Part shown: one piece after another, positions 1 to 10,798 of the stretch
How positions within the stretch are numbered: position 1 is the first letter of the stretch
Layout: the number at the start of each line of letters is the position of its first letter
Assembly: GCA_029378245.1 (NCBI GenBank)
Contig: JARKIF010000037.1
Coordinates: 62,001 to 126,000 of the forward strand
Direction: 5' to 3'
Origin: Roridomyces roridus
Taxonomy: Eukaryota; Basidiomycota; Agaricomycetes; Agaricales; Mycenaceae
DNA: 64,000 nt
Translations under genes and position numbers: made by a program
Notes under the pieces: model-generated
The model's input: only the letters and a program-made list of their open reading frames with translations
Told to the model about the DNA's origin: nothing
The model's database searches: none

Positions 1-375
1 GGGCCATCACAGCAAAGACCCCCATAAAACAAACTGGGAGTTTTCAATAGAGAAATAACTTCTTTGTTAACCAAATCAGAATCTGCAGAAAGTAGTTCTT
101 TCTGGCTGGAAGAAAGGCCTTTGTGAAAGGAGATCTTGCTTATCCCCGTTGTACCTGTGAGAAAGAAGTTCTTTCAAACTTCTAAGTACAGCGGAGAAAA
201 ATTCAAAAGAACTTCTTTCAGCTGAGTTCGATGTCAATGACAAATAATTTCTTTCACAATGGCCTTCTGATCAGCAGATAATTACTTTCCGCAGATTCTG
301 ATGTGATTGACAAAGAAATCATTTCTGCATCGAAAACTCCCTGTCTGTTTGATGGGAGTTTTTGCTGTGCATGGG
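1..375. repeat. Large imperfect inverted repeat (truncated hairpin element)
   Basis: The left arm (about 1-130) pairs with the right arm (about 248-375). Read as reverse complement, the right arm reproduces the left arm at most positions, including shared stretches such as cacagcaaa, gggagtttt, atcagaatctgc and tgtgaaag. The arms are about 120 bp with a spacer of about 115 bp. No coding capacity is seen. The left arm reaches the window edge, so the true terminus and any target-site duplication are not visible. The layout fits a foldback or MITE-like element, which is an inference. Confidence 0.75.
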
Positions 376-622
376 CAGCATGCGACCAATTTGTGATGTA
401 AGCTCACCGGAAGATGCGAGCCAACCTCACAAATGAGATGTAAGTTGCCTGCAAAAAACCTGTAAAATCTTGCTAATTTTTGCACAGTATATCACCATAC
501 AGTCACAATCGCCAGTGATTCATTTCGAGTAGGGTGCTGTAAAAAATGCCAGTTTATATTTGATGTACATCCAAAAAAAGTCGAACTTGAACTCAGTTAT
601 TGAGGATGTGTCACAGTGTGAC

Positions 623-653
623 ATGTCACGGTCGGGTTGCCCGACCGTGACAT
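623..653. repeat. Perfect 14-bp stem hairpin
   Basis: The stem atgtcacggtcggg (623-636) is followed by the loop ttg and its exact reverse complement (640-653). The flanks carry further gtgtcac/gtgacac repeats (about 607-614 and 672-679), so it lies inside a larger imperfect palindrome. No gene lies next to it to suggest a terminator role. Confidence 0.7.
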
Positions 654-1589
654 TTGACGCGTGATGAACACGTGACACACTGGAACAAATGTGTACAAAG
701 ATCAACTCACATGACAGAACAACTATATGCAAAGACAAAGATCAACCTTACATGATCGGGAGCTGCTTTCAATTGACAAGACGTTCCTTCGCTTCGCTCC
801 GGAAATCTTGTTATGGCGAGCGTGCAATTTGAAACAAATGGATTCCGACTATATGCACATGGGACTAGTAGTAGTAGACCACGTTGAAACCAATCCAATA
901 AGGAATGATCCACCGGAGGGAACTTGGAACTGTCTAAGTAGCTGGATAGAAGTAAATGAGTTCAAAATGCATACAGACCTGATAGGTTTGAGCCTGCAGA
1001 CCAGCGGATATGTAGCCAGGGGGCAGTGGTGCGTGCTCATCAGATTGTCATGAGCAATCGGCTTCGATTGTCCTGAGCAGTCGGCGTCGATTGTCTGATG
1101 TTTGGTCAGTCAGCCAGCAGTCTTGAAGATCCAACAACATCGCACCGAAGAATGCATTTCCTGCCGCACGAGAACTACATGAGCGGTGGCAAAGTTGAAC
1201 AGACGGCACGGTAAGATCTTGGTAAGATGGGGGGATCTGATGTTAGGGATGTCGATGAGCGGAAGAGGCCGAGTATACACCTCAGGCCAGAGCCTACGGC
1301 GCGGCGCACGACGGGGTTGGATGTCGACGTAAGTCTGGAATCAAACGAGTGAGAACAGCACCGCGCACCGTGGCACCATCATTCCACGTATCCCGTCGAG
1401 TCTCCCCCACCCAGAGTATTGCAGTGATGCGAAGCTGAGCGGTTGAAACTTGCAAGCACGTAGAGATTCGGCGAGTGCGCGTGTCAATTGGGACGTGAAG
1501 ATTGAACCGAGGTTAAAATCTTCGACTGGAGCAAGGCCGGTCTGAATATCGGGGAACGACAGAGGGTGCAGCTCGGTTGGGTGCCATGG

Positions 1590-2053
1590 TGAGATGTCCG
1601 ATGAGGGAGTTCGCGAAGAGCCGGCTTGAGGACAATTGAGACAACACTTGGGAGTATCCCAGCGGCAGCACAATTGATGAATTTTGAGGATCCACAATGA
1701 CCAAGAATGAATAGCAGGTAGCAGGAAGGAATGGGTAGGAGGGAAAGTGGGCGAACCGACGGTCACCCCAGACAGAGGCTCTATATGTGCATGTGCCGGC
1801 GACGCGTCATCTTCCGGCAAATCGTCGCTCCACTGCTGTTCCGTGTTATCAGCTGCGGTCTGTCAAGAAGGCTGTGGCCGTGGGTGACAGCAGTCAATGG
1901 GGGAAAGAAGCATTTGAAAAGCTGTAAGAACACTGTAGAAGGGCCCTTCAAAGAGGGAGATGAGCATAAAGAGCAAGTCCATTTGGGGATGAACACAAAC
2001 AATTTGACAGTTGGACAAAGAATCGAGAGCCATTTCGTTAAAGAACGGATAAT
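1590..2053 (+). repeat. Dispersed repeat copy A
   Basis: This segment resembles segments at 51370-52020 (same strand) and 30239-30965 (opposite strand). Shared landmarks are an attgagacaac-like block at 1635-1645 and the identical end ttaaagaacggataat at 2038-2053. It is the most diverged of the three copies, and the left boundary is uncertain. Confidence 0.55.
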
Positions 2054-2321
2054 GGGGTGCAGGATTCAAAAGAACCGATTACTCATTCCATTTCGCTGCG
2101 CTCATTACATAAGTACTCGTAAAATTGTTGCGGTGATCATGAATGAATACGACGAGGGCTTCTGCTAGATGATGCAAGGTGCAGAAGAATGGGGACGTGG
2201 GAGGATCAGTGACCAAGCCAAGGAGTTGAGTGAAGACAGGTCCAAAGATGCCTTGAATTGTGTTTAAAGGTGAAATTTATGCGAGTCTAATCGGGATGCG
2301 TGAGCCGTGCTCGTCTCCTCG

Positions 2322-2330
2322 TTACCAAAC
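2322..2330. repeat. Target-site duplication, left
   Basis: The 9-mer ttaccaaac is identical to 7205-7213. Each copy is separated from the strong 15-bp inverted repeat by exactly 16 nt, a symmetry unlikely by chance. Confidence 0.75.
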
Positions 2331-5300
2331 GAGTATATACCAGAATGGTTGCGTTAGGCGTCTGATACCGCCTATCAGGCAGCCAGACGCCTATCCATCA
2401 CGATGGGAGGCACAGACGCCTATCCTCCAGCTATCCTCTCGGGCACGCCTATTCCGCCTATCCGTCTGGCTGCAACGCCTATCGTGATGAGACCGCGTAC
2501 CTAAGTGTCCATGTGGAATTTTTTTGCAGGACACCGCCACAAACGCGTCTTGCTCTCTCCCTCCATCTTGCTCCCATGGATCCCGCTCGTCGCCCTTTCG
2601 TGCTCGCCGTTCTTCATCAAGCATCCGAAGACCTCATTGATGCGTACAAGACGTCAAGTACGTGGCGTGTCCACCCGCGAGATCCGATATCACTCATTCT
2701 CTGCTTCTGACAGCGTTCCCACCGGACATCGCCGCGTTTCTGCCATATACAGACCTTTCGTGGGTGAATGTCGAGAAGTTTGACGCGTTCTTGAGAGCCA
2801 AAGACGCGTCTGACGCGTCCACCGCGTCGGTGGGGACCTCGGGAAGGTGTGTGGCAGGAACCGCGTATTAAGCTTCATGCTAACATTCCCACCGGCTTAG
2901 CAGCGTCTCGCCTTCGACTCCAGCGACTAGGGATGCCGGCGTTTCGGCGTCTGGGTCAATTGCCGACCAGTACGTCATCATTTGACGCGTGTCTTCGTCT
3001 TCACCTTTCTCACTTCCCACTTCCTCTCAGGAAAGGGCCTCCGGCGTCTCACGTTTCGGTCAAGCAAGAACCCGCCGATATCATCGACCTTGTCTCTGAC
3101 AGCGAGCCGGAGGCGCCCACGACCAGCAAAGTCGCGTCGAAATCCAAACGCCGCCGCGGTGGTAACAAATCCGACAAATCCGGTCGCATCCAGGTTACTC
3201 GGGACATCTTTGTCGATCGGGTGGTCCACTTTGGCTACAAGGATCTCCCACCCCACTGGCCAGCGTCTGCCGACGCTGTGGCCTATGTTGTTGATTTCAC
3301 AGGGGATGCGCGAGCCGCCCAGACGACTGCTGGCGGGGTCCCCGTTGGGATGGATTCGTTTTTGAAGAAGGAAGTGCGTGACGTGATTATATCGACGTTC
3401 GTGCGTCATCTGAGGATTTGAAGGACATGGATTCGTGGGGTGCTGGCAGTAACGGTAGTACTTCGCGCGATACCAGTCTCATCCTCCTCGGCAAAATACC
3501 ATCTCGTCGTTCGACGCACAGATGTAACGGTGCCTTGCGATGTGAGTTTTTCGAGACGTCCCTTCTAGAGGGCTACAGGCGCCTCGATTCGACGGACATG
3601 GCGCCGACGCAGCGCATATTCAGCCGCGAGCTCGAGCAGAATGCCCGGGATGCTGTTACTGCCGAGGGACGTGCCGCTTCGTAAGTTATTCAATCATCTG
3701 AATCGTTCGTTTCTAACCTGTTTGATGAGTTTTCTGCGGGTCATTGAAAGCTATCGCGAGGAGGGATGTCCCCACCCGAACTGCGACGGGGTGCCGAAGC
3801 TCATCTCGTATCCCGGCGTGCGTCATTTTTGTATTGTTGTCTCATACACACTGAATGATAATTGTGCTTCCCAGGTACACAAGTCTGGACGCACCATGTT
3901 TGTTGGTTGCTCAGCCTGGAAACCGGGCCAGACGAAACATCGGCACGGCTGGATCCCCAAGGACGTCAACGAAAATCTCCTCAAGTCTCTGATCTATGGT
4001 TCTGCGTCCCCTCTTCCGTCCGCTGCGCCACAGGGAATCGACACATCGGGCTTCGGCCATGGCTCTTGCGCGTCCTTCCGTCATCCAAACACTGGGCAAA
4101 AAACCCCATGCCGTGAGTTCTTTCACCCGGATGCTGAACGCGCTGATTTTTTGAAGAGCACCCGCATTTCGTCGATGGACACCGTGTCACGGCCTCGATG
4201 GTTCGGCACGAGTGTCCTGTCCGCAAGATCGTGTACACTTCGAAAGATCCCAAGGTCTCGAAATGTGTCGTGGTTATCGAGGGCGTTCATACGCATCCTC
4301 CGTGGCCATTGCACAAGGCCGGCTTGGTGGCGGTCAACGATGCAAAGGAGTCTCTCGCTGCGTCGGGGAAAATGGGCATCACTAGCGGCGATCTCAACTC
4401 AGGTGCGTTCTCTCCATCATATTCACTCTCCAGATCCACCTGAAATTTCGTTCCAGCGCCCACGACCAAGGCTCTACTCGGGGGTACACTCGACTCCAAA
4501 CACGCCGTTTTCCGCGACAAGCGTACCTTGCGGAAGGAGACGAACAAGATCAAGGCTGCATTGAACCCAGAGGGGCTCACGTGGAAAGGTGCGCGACGTT
4601 CGTTTGTGTCAATCCGTACAATGACTTCTCTCCGCGCAGGTATCCAGAAGATGTACGAAGATGATTTGAAGCTTCCACTCGAGGAACGTTACGTGCACGA
4701 CATTCGCTGCGAGGGAACGATCAAGATCGCTGTGTGTATGCGCCCGGACCTCATCCAATTGATACATGACCCCGGGGTGATTTACGTCGTTTGTGATTTC
4801 ACATTCAAGCGTACACGCGGCGAGTTGAACGAGTGGGAGGTGGCCATCTGGTATACGCCGCAGCGGAAGCGTTAAGTTTTCCTCTCTATCATGTTCCTGG
4901 TGCGGAGTCGCTGATTTCTTTCCAGGTGTTGCGATCGCACGCGTATGGTCCAACCGTTTCACCAAGGATGCGTACAAGCTCATGTTTGACGCATTCTTCA
5001 AGTCGGTGAAGACCGTGACGGGGAGGGAGCCATGCTTCAAGGCCCTTCACGAGAACGGTAATCTCCACTGCATCCTCTTTGACATGGAGGCAGCCCAGAT
5101 GCAAGGCTTCGGCGAGAAACTCGTTGACATCGTCAATAGTGACCCGGAGCTGCGGAAATTGTTTCCAGATCCCAACCCGGACAAGCTCGTCCAGTGTGTC
5201 GCAAAACTGTGTACTGTACATTGGGAACGGTGCGTCTTTTTTCTCGTCTCCCTTCAAAGTAACCTGACGCACTCGGAGGTCGACCAAGGCACTCGTGGGG

Positions 5301-7204
5301 GAGGTGGGCCAAGAAACGGTGAATTATTTGAATACATTCCTCGGCATGTCGAAGAAGGAGCACATCGACGGCTGGCACAACTTCTGTTCAAAACATCCGA
5401 GTAAGAAATTGCGCGGTGAGTATGTCTCTTCAGAACTCATTCCAGTCTTAATCACATTTATTTGAAGACTGGTATGCCCACAAAATACAATACCCCTGGC
5501 TCCTGCCCTGCTTCAACGAAAGCCTGTCCCAATTTCCTCCGGGACTGTGGGGCGATACTCAGACTCACACAAACCTCGTTGAAGGCGCCCACTCACGAGC
5601 TAATCGTGCGACGGGAACGAACTTGATGCCTGTTGAGTCTGTCCAGTCGTACGTGTTTTTTTCTCTCGAGTATCTAGGACCGTTTTGACATCGTTCGCAA
5701 GTGCTCGCGAATGGGACTCTGAAGTTGCCGCCTCGATTCGTGCCGCACGTGAGACCTGCATACTTTCCGACAAAAACAATCACGACCACGCTCGCATGCG
5801 CCGTGCGATGACCCGCGGCGCGGCACGCGAGGATAAGCGCGAGGCATGTATTGATGTAGCTGACGAGCTCGAACAGGCCAAGGCGGAGGTGGCGAAGGCG
5901 AAGGCGGCGGTGGCATCAGCAGCAGCAGCAAAGAAGGAGATCGAGGCACGTGTGAAGGAGTTGAAGGCGCAGCAGAAGCTACTCGGGCGTGCCGTGGTGC
6001 GTGGACCTCGTGCAGCTTCGGACATTCCCTCGTTGACGGTCAACAATACGGGTGAGTTTTCTTCCTGTCGCGTTCCAATCGCTCTCATCTTGCCAAATTC
6101 AGCGCCCGGTTCCGACGGCGAGGATGGAGAACTCGCTGAGGAGGAGGTCGAGCTGGATGCGTATGGTCATGGTGCGCTCATTTACCGCTATTACGCGCTG
6201 CGTAGTGTGCTAAATACTCCAGATGCCCTGGCGGATACTAACACCACGCACATGTCACCGCCATCTCCGCGGTTCGACTCATACGACGCCCTTCCTCCGA
6301 GCTCGCCCCCGCCAAGCTCGCCCCTTCCAATGCTCAATCGTATGTGTGCCGTCTCTCCATTCAGTCATGTAGATAACCGTTTCATTAGCGCTGGCGTCGG
6401 ATGATTCCTTCTTTGGACTGAGTGACGACTCGTACCCCCAGGATTTGAATGGTATACCGCCGCTCGATCTGGACGCTATATTCGCCGGCGTGTCCACTGT
6501 TCAACCTGCGCTCGCCGGTGACTTTTCGGATTATTACGATCTCTTCGATATACCTGCGGCTCCCATTCAAAACTACTTCAACCCGGATGTACAGATGGAT
6601 GACAACTGGATCCTTCCTCCAGCGCATGGTGCGTCAGTTGTTGGATTGTTTTTAACGCCGTTGATTAATTGCGGCTGCTTAGCTTCTCCTGCATTCGATA
6701 TTGGCGCCAGTTTACCCACACTACCCCCGCCGCCGACTTTACCCAGTCCATTACCCTCTCCGAAAGGGACGCCCCCACCGATGCCGTCCGTCATCGGTCA
6801 AAAACGCCCCCGAGATGAGGTCGATGCCAACCTCATCGTTTCCGGTACACGTACTCGTATCAAACGCGTTCGGAAGGACTAGTCGCCGTAGAATACCCAC
6901 CCTTTCCTCCAAATACATCCTTTTGCTTCGAAGTTGTGTGTCTTGCAAGCTGTAACTTGGTCTTGTGCGTGTGTATTTCCAGACTGACTAATGGATTTAC
7001 CATTGTATCTCGCATGCAAATGGCGGCGTGAGGCGCGCAAACGGCGTTAGGCGTGCAAATGGCGGATAGGCATTGAGGTGGATGGCGGGGAACAAGGTTG
7101 GATAGGCTTGGGAGCGGCGGAAGTCAGGGCGATAGGCGTGGAGGCGCTTTGCGCCATCAAATAGGCGTTGATCACGCCTAACGCAACCAAAACTGTCGTG
7201 CCTC
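2331..7204 (+). mobile_element. Mutator-like DNA transposon, complete, 4.87 kb
   Basis: Inverted copies of ggttgcgttaggcgt lie at 2347-2361 and 7174-7188. Exactly 16 nt outside each sits the identical 9-mer ttaccaaac (2322-2330 and 7205-7213), read as a perfect target-site duplication. The element then spans 2331-7204, with both ends beginning GAG. A 9-bp duplication is the hallmark of Mutator-like elements. Both subterminal regions are packed with acgcctatcc-type repeats (about 2352-2490 and 7020-7180). The interior carries one transposase-like gene with no interruption, so the copy looks potentially autonomous; activity is an inference. Confidence 0.85.
2576..6882 (+). CDS. Mutator-like transposase, 18 exons, 1141 aa
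   Basis: Splicing 2576-2657, 2714-2846, 2901-2969, 3031-3373, 3415-3680, 3730-3817, 3875-4112, 4157-4402, 4457-4588, 4640-4870, 4926-5229, 5279-5415, 5468-5648, 5702-6051, 6103-6171, 6223-6339, 6389-6628 and 6683-6882 gives one open frame with every intron GT-AG. In order there is a SUMO-interaction-like acidic motif IIDLVSDSEPE (about residues 108-122), a Cys/His region with HECPV and VHTHPP (about 400-450) like a FLYWCH/WRKY-GCM1 finger, then a transposase-like core. Candidate catalytic residues are D585 (VCDFTFK), D662 (LFDMEAAQ) and E795 (NLVEGAH). A coiled coil follows (about 870-915), then a Pro-rich tail ending in a basic stretch. The nested position between inverted repeats and a 9-bp duplication supports the role. 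Exon ends are read by eye; the exact triad is an inference. Confidence 0.8.
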
Positions 7205-7213
7205 TTACCAAAC
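7205..7213. repeat. Target-site duplication, right
   Basis: Exact copy of the 9-mer at 2322-2330. Confidence 0.75.
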
Positions 7214-9033
7214 CGGTGTTTGGTTCATTCCTCCCTCCTTTTGCAGGTGCGGGCCTGGCCACAGCCTCAAGGGCCCATATCGTGCGAGGAATGACCAAAA
7301 GAGTGGGAGTGGAACTCGCTTAGCTCTCGGAATTACCGTTCCGAGCGCCCGAGTCCACCCGAGTCCCACTCGATCACATCTTGCTGTGGTTCTCGAAGTT
7401 ACGGAGATCAATCAAATGTCAATACAATCAGCCGGCGAGACAGCGGCACCACGCAGTGGGCCCCGCGGCGAGCGAGCTCCACGCAGTGGGCCCAGCGGCG
7501 AGCGTTAGGGGGGTCCGCGGGGGTCTCCCCCGCGTATCGGATCATTAAAAAATAATAGGCAGCATAAAATAATAAATAAGTACACAAAAAGGCTCCGTGC
7601 CAGCGGAAAGGTAGCGCAGCGAAAAGGACGCGCCAGCGACAAGGCAGCGCAGCGAAAAAAGAAGCGCTAGCGAGGAGGCGGTGCACCAAGGGCAGCGCAG
7701 CGCAAAAGGAAGCGCTAGCGACAGGGTAGCGCAGCGGAAAAGCAGCGCTAGCGAAAAGGAGCGCGCTAGCGAATATGCGGGGGCCTGGGGGAAGCAGTTC
7801 CCCCAGTACTACTAGACGGCACAGTCGGCGGCAATCCTGATGGCGCCCGCGGCAGATCCATTGAATTTAGTGACAGCTGACATTACGTGCACATGAGTGG
7901 GACTCGCTAACGAGTTGATGTATTAGCCGAGTCCCACTCCTAGCTACTCCTAGCCGAGTCCCACTACTCTGGTATATCCTCGTATCGTGCCTTGTTCCTG
8001 TGCGAGACAGGGTTGGGAATGGACCCCCTTCGATCACTCGGGTTATAACCTCGGCCAGTTGAACGGGAGGCATCGACTGCCTCCTCTTCGTGTTCACTGT
8101 CCAGGTATGCCAAAGTTCGTCTTTCTGCGTGCTGGTGCTGAGATCGAGTCTAGCCCAGTGCTCGCTTGTGAAGTCAATCTCTCTGAGCTCTCTCGTGAAC
8201 ACCAGCACGCCGCGCCGTGATTAACCTCGGGTGTTCAACCACGTCGTGAGCCCGTGCGCCTCCTCGTGTCTGCTTGTGCTGAGATATTCTAGCACAACTT
8301 CGTTCGTCTCCTAGTGTCGCCTATTCTTGCGCCGCCGCGCTACACTCGAGTCTCGAGGCGTCACTAGGTGCGATACCCGTTTCATTCGTGGTCATACAGG
8401 ATCTGAGTATCAAGGCGTCACTAGATCCGTGTCTTCTTCTCTCGCGCTACCCGCCCTTACTTTCATACCTCTTACCCTAGTTTCGTCCGCAGCCGTCTTC
8501 CATCCCTCGTTCCATTCTTATTCCACTCGCTCTCGTCGTGTACTCCGCATCAATATAGTCGGGCTCCGATCGGGGAGCTGATTTCCGCCTAAAACACTTC
8601 TGCTTGAGCGTCTCAAGTTCCCTGCGTGAAAGCCGAGCTTTCTCTTCGATCCAGGACGATTAGGGGCGATATTGTATAATACGGCAACCGCGAGACAACG
8701 AGACTCGTCGAGTGTGCAGCGACATAGGTCCGAGGAGAATGCACCAGCTTGAAGGGAGGATGAGGAGCTTTGAAGCAAACCAGATGGAGCAATCCGGCGA
8801 GACTACAAGGAGGGACAGTGGGCGTGCCGCGTCTGGTGCGGCAGTGGTGCTTGAAGCAGCTTCTGAGCTTCAAGGATTGAGGGCAGAGGCAGAGGTGTGA
8901 AATCCACAGAGGCCTGTCGAAGAGACGTGCATGAGCCACCGTGGTTAGCAAGAGAGCTACTGTCGTGATGGTGGTGAGAAAAAAAGAGCAAGTCCGGAGA
9001 TCACGGATCAATCCTCTCTTTCTTCTCACCACC
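7214..9033. other. Intergenic stretch with unusual repeats
   Basis: No gene is supported. It contains the repeat island at 7351-7903 and clusters of cgagtcccactc motifs in both orientations (about 7302-7365 and 7891-7970). 7971-8940 holds short, unrecognised open frames only. Confidence 0.5.
7351..7903. repeat. Repeat island bounded by inverted cgagtcccactc motifs
   Basis: cgagtcccactc near 7355 faces its inverse gagtgggactcg near 7892. Inside are a 30-bp near-exact tandem duplication (7449-7508), a perfect hairpin cgcggggg/tct/cccccgcg (7516-7534), an AT-rich spacer (about 7540-7590), tandem gcgctagcga / gcagcgcagcg units (about 7601-7772) and a perfect 9-bp stem hairpin (7785-7806). The composition differs sharply from its surroundings. 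It could be a non-autonomous element or an insertion of organellar type; neither is shown. Confidence 0.5.
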
Positions 9034-10627
9034 ATGTCTGACGGTCCTCCCCGCTCACAGCCAGTCATCGTCCATCGAGCAGCCATCCAGGCCGAGGAGA
9101 CCAGACACTACCCATTGGAGACTATTCCCGACGATATCGTCCGCGAGATCTTCCTCCACTCTCTTCCCGCTCATGGCAGCATCCAGCCCAGTCGATACTC
9201 CGTTCCCCTTGTCCTTGCGCAAATTTGTACTCGTTGGCGGGAGGTCTTGCTGGGGACTGTCCAGCTGTGGAGCTCCATCGACTTTACCCTGGAAGCTAGC
9301 TCCTCGGATCAGTCCAATCCCCATTCCGACGGGATTGTGCAGCTCCTTCACACCTGGTTCCGTCGGGCGAAAGCGCATCCGCTCTCACTCACGGTGCGCT
9401 GTTCCCGGGCTTGCGTCGTGCTCCCAGCCGGGTTGATCCCGTTGATCCAACAATATGCGCCTCAATTCAGCACCCTCGCGCTGAGCGTGCCGTCATCCCA
9501 GTGGGATGAATTCATCCGCTCGATCAGTGGACCATTCCCCGCCCTCCGGCACTTATCACTCCATACCCAGAATCACTGTCGCCTTCTGGTTGGACCCAAC
9601 GCATTCCCGGCTTTTGACGACATGCCCCAGCTGGAGGAGCTCCACATACATATTATGACCCGTTTCTCCAACCTCCGCCTCCGCTCCAAAACCCTAACCA
9701 CTCTCAAACTCATGTGACACATCGTTTTCGAGGAATTTGAAGAGATCTCTCGATCTCTGCCGAACCTCCGTCATTTATCATTGCCGCATGTCCGGATGCG
9801 GGCCAGTCCTCCTGCGATCACCCACCCCCTTCCCTTGGAATCACTTTCTCTGGGCGTGGCATTGTATCTCCATGACGTGACCCTTCCCCACCTCCGTAAC
9901 CTCGATGTTGTGCCTCACAACCTCGTGGCCATCACGGTCCTCTGCAGCTTCATCTCCCGCTCCGGGTGCACTCTCCTCGATCTAACACTTCGCGTCGCAC
10001 AGTCTCTCAACGACATGGCCCTCACCGCGGTCTTCTAAGCCATCCCATCCCTCACTTCCCTCCGCCTTGACTTTACCGGAAACTTTGGGTCCAGGACGAT
10101 ATACAACATCCTCCAATCTACCACCATTCTCCCCTCCCTCCGTCACTTGGCTATAGTCGAGAGTTTACACCATATCGGTGACACGATGACGGCAAGGCCC
10201 TCGGGGCACACGCCGTCATACTACACGCCGGTCGTCATCCAGGGAGGGTCGGGCGCGACTTACACGTACGGATACGAATACGATCGGGTGGCGGCGATGC
10301 TCTGCGCACGTGCGCCTAGGACTGATCTCAAGTCCTTCGAGCTCATTCTTCGGCCGACGGACCATTTCCTCCAAGCTAACGATCCGCGGGGGATTGTTGC
10401 GGAGCCTTTCATCCCGTATGGAGCGCCTGCAGCGCAGATTGCGCGGTTACGGGAGTACGGGTTGGATGTTTCTGTGTGCGTGCCTGTTAGTGGTGCTCCG
10501 ACGATTTACTGGCCGCCGCGTGCAGGTGTGTTCGACTTTTCGTTGAAAGAATCATTTGCTGATTTAAGATTTGCCAGCTGAAGATGAAGAGATTCTCGCG
10601 TTTCCTGCTTGCGAGGGCGCGGAGTAG
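9034..10627 (+). pseudogene. F-box/LRR-like protein with two in-frame stops
   Basis: One frame runs from the ATG at 9034 through 10525, then a 52-bp intron (10526-10577) and a last exon to TAG at 10625-10627. It aligns along its length with the two intact paralogues in this window. An N-terminal F-box-like segment (IPDDIVREIFLHSLP, then a CTRWREV helix, about residues 30-75) is followed by leucine-rich stretches. The frame is broken by TGA at 9715-9717 (codon 228, where the paralogues have Gly after LM or FM) and TAA at 10036-10038 (codon 335). There are no frameshifts, so decay is recent. The intact copies should act as substrate adaptors of SCF ubiquitin ligases (family knowledge). This copy could give only a 227-aa F-box fragment unless stops are read through. 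Confidence 0.85.
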
Positions 10628-10798
10628 GGGATCCTTCGACCAAATCCCATCTCAAGATCTCATTGCATGTGTTTTTGAATACCGCCCCTCAGTCACATGA
10701 ATACACCTTCTTTTCTTCCTGCCCCTCCTTTCCCACAGGCGCGCACGGCTACTACCAATCCCAAATGTCGTGATTCAATCCACGGTGCGCACTTGATT

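Larger units (their letters stand above)
376..2321. other. Gene-poor stretch with repeats
   Basis: No gene is supported here. It holds a perfect hairpin at 623-653 and a copy of a dispersed repeat at about 1590-2053. Open frames on both strands are short and match no family I recognise. Confidence 0.5.

Noticed and set aside
1341..1820. 159-codon minus-strand frame
   Set aside because: Overlaps dispersed repeat copy A and is not conserved as a frame in copies B and C.
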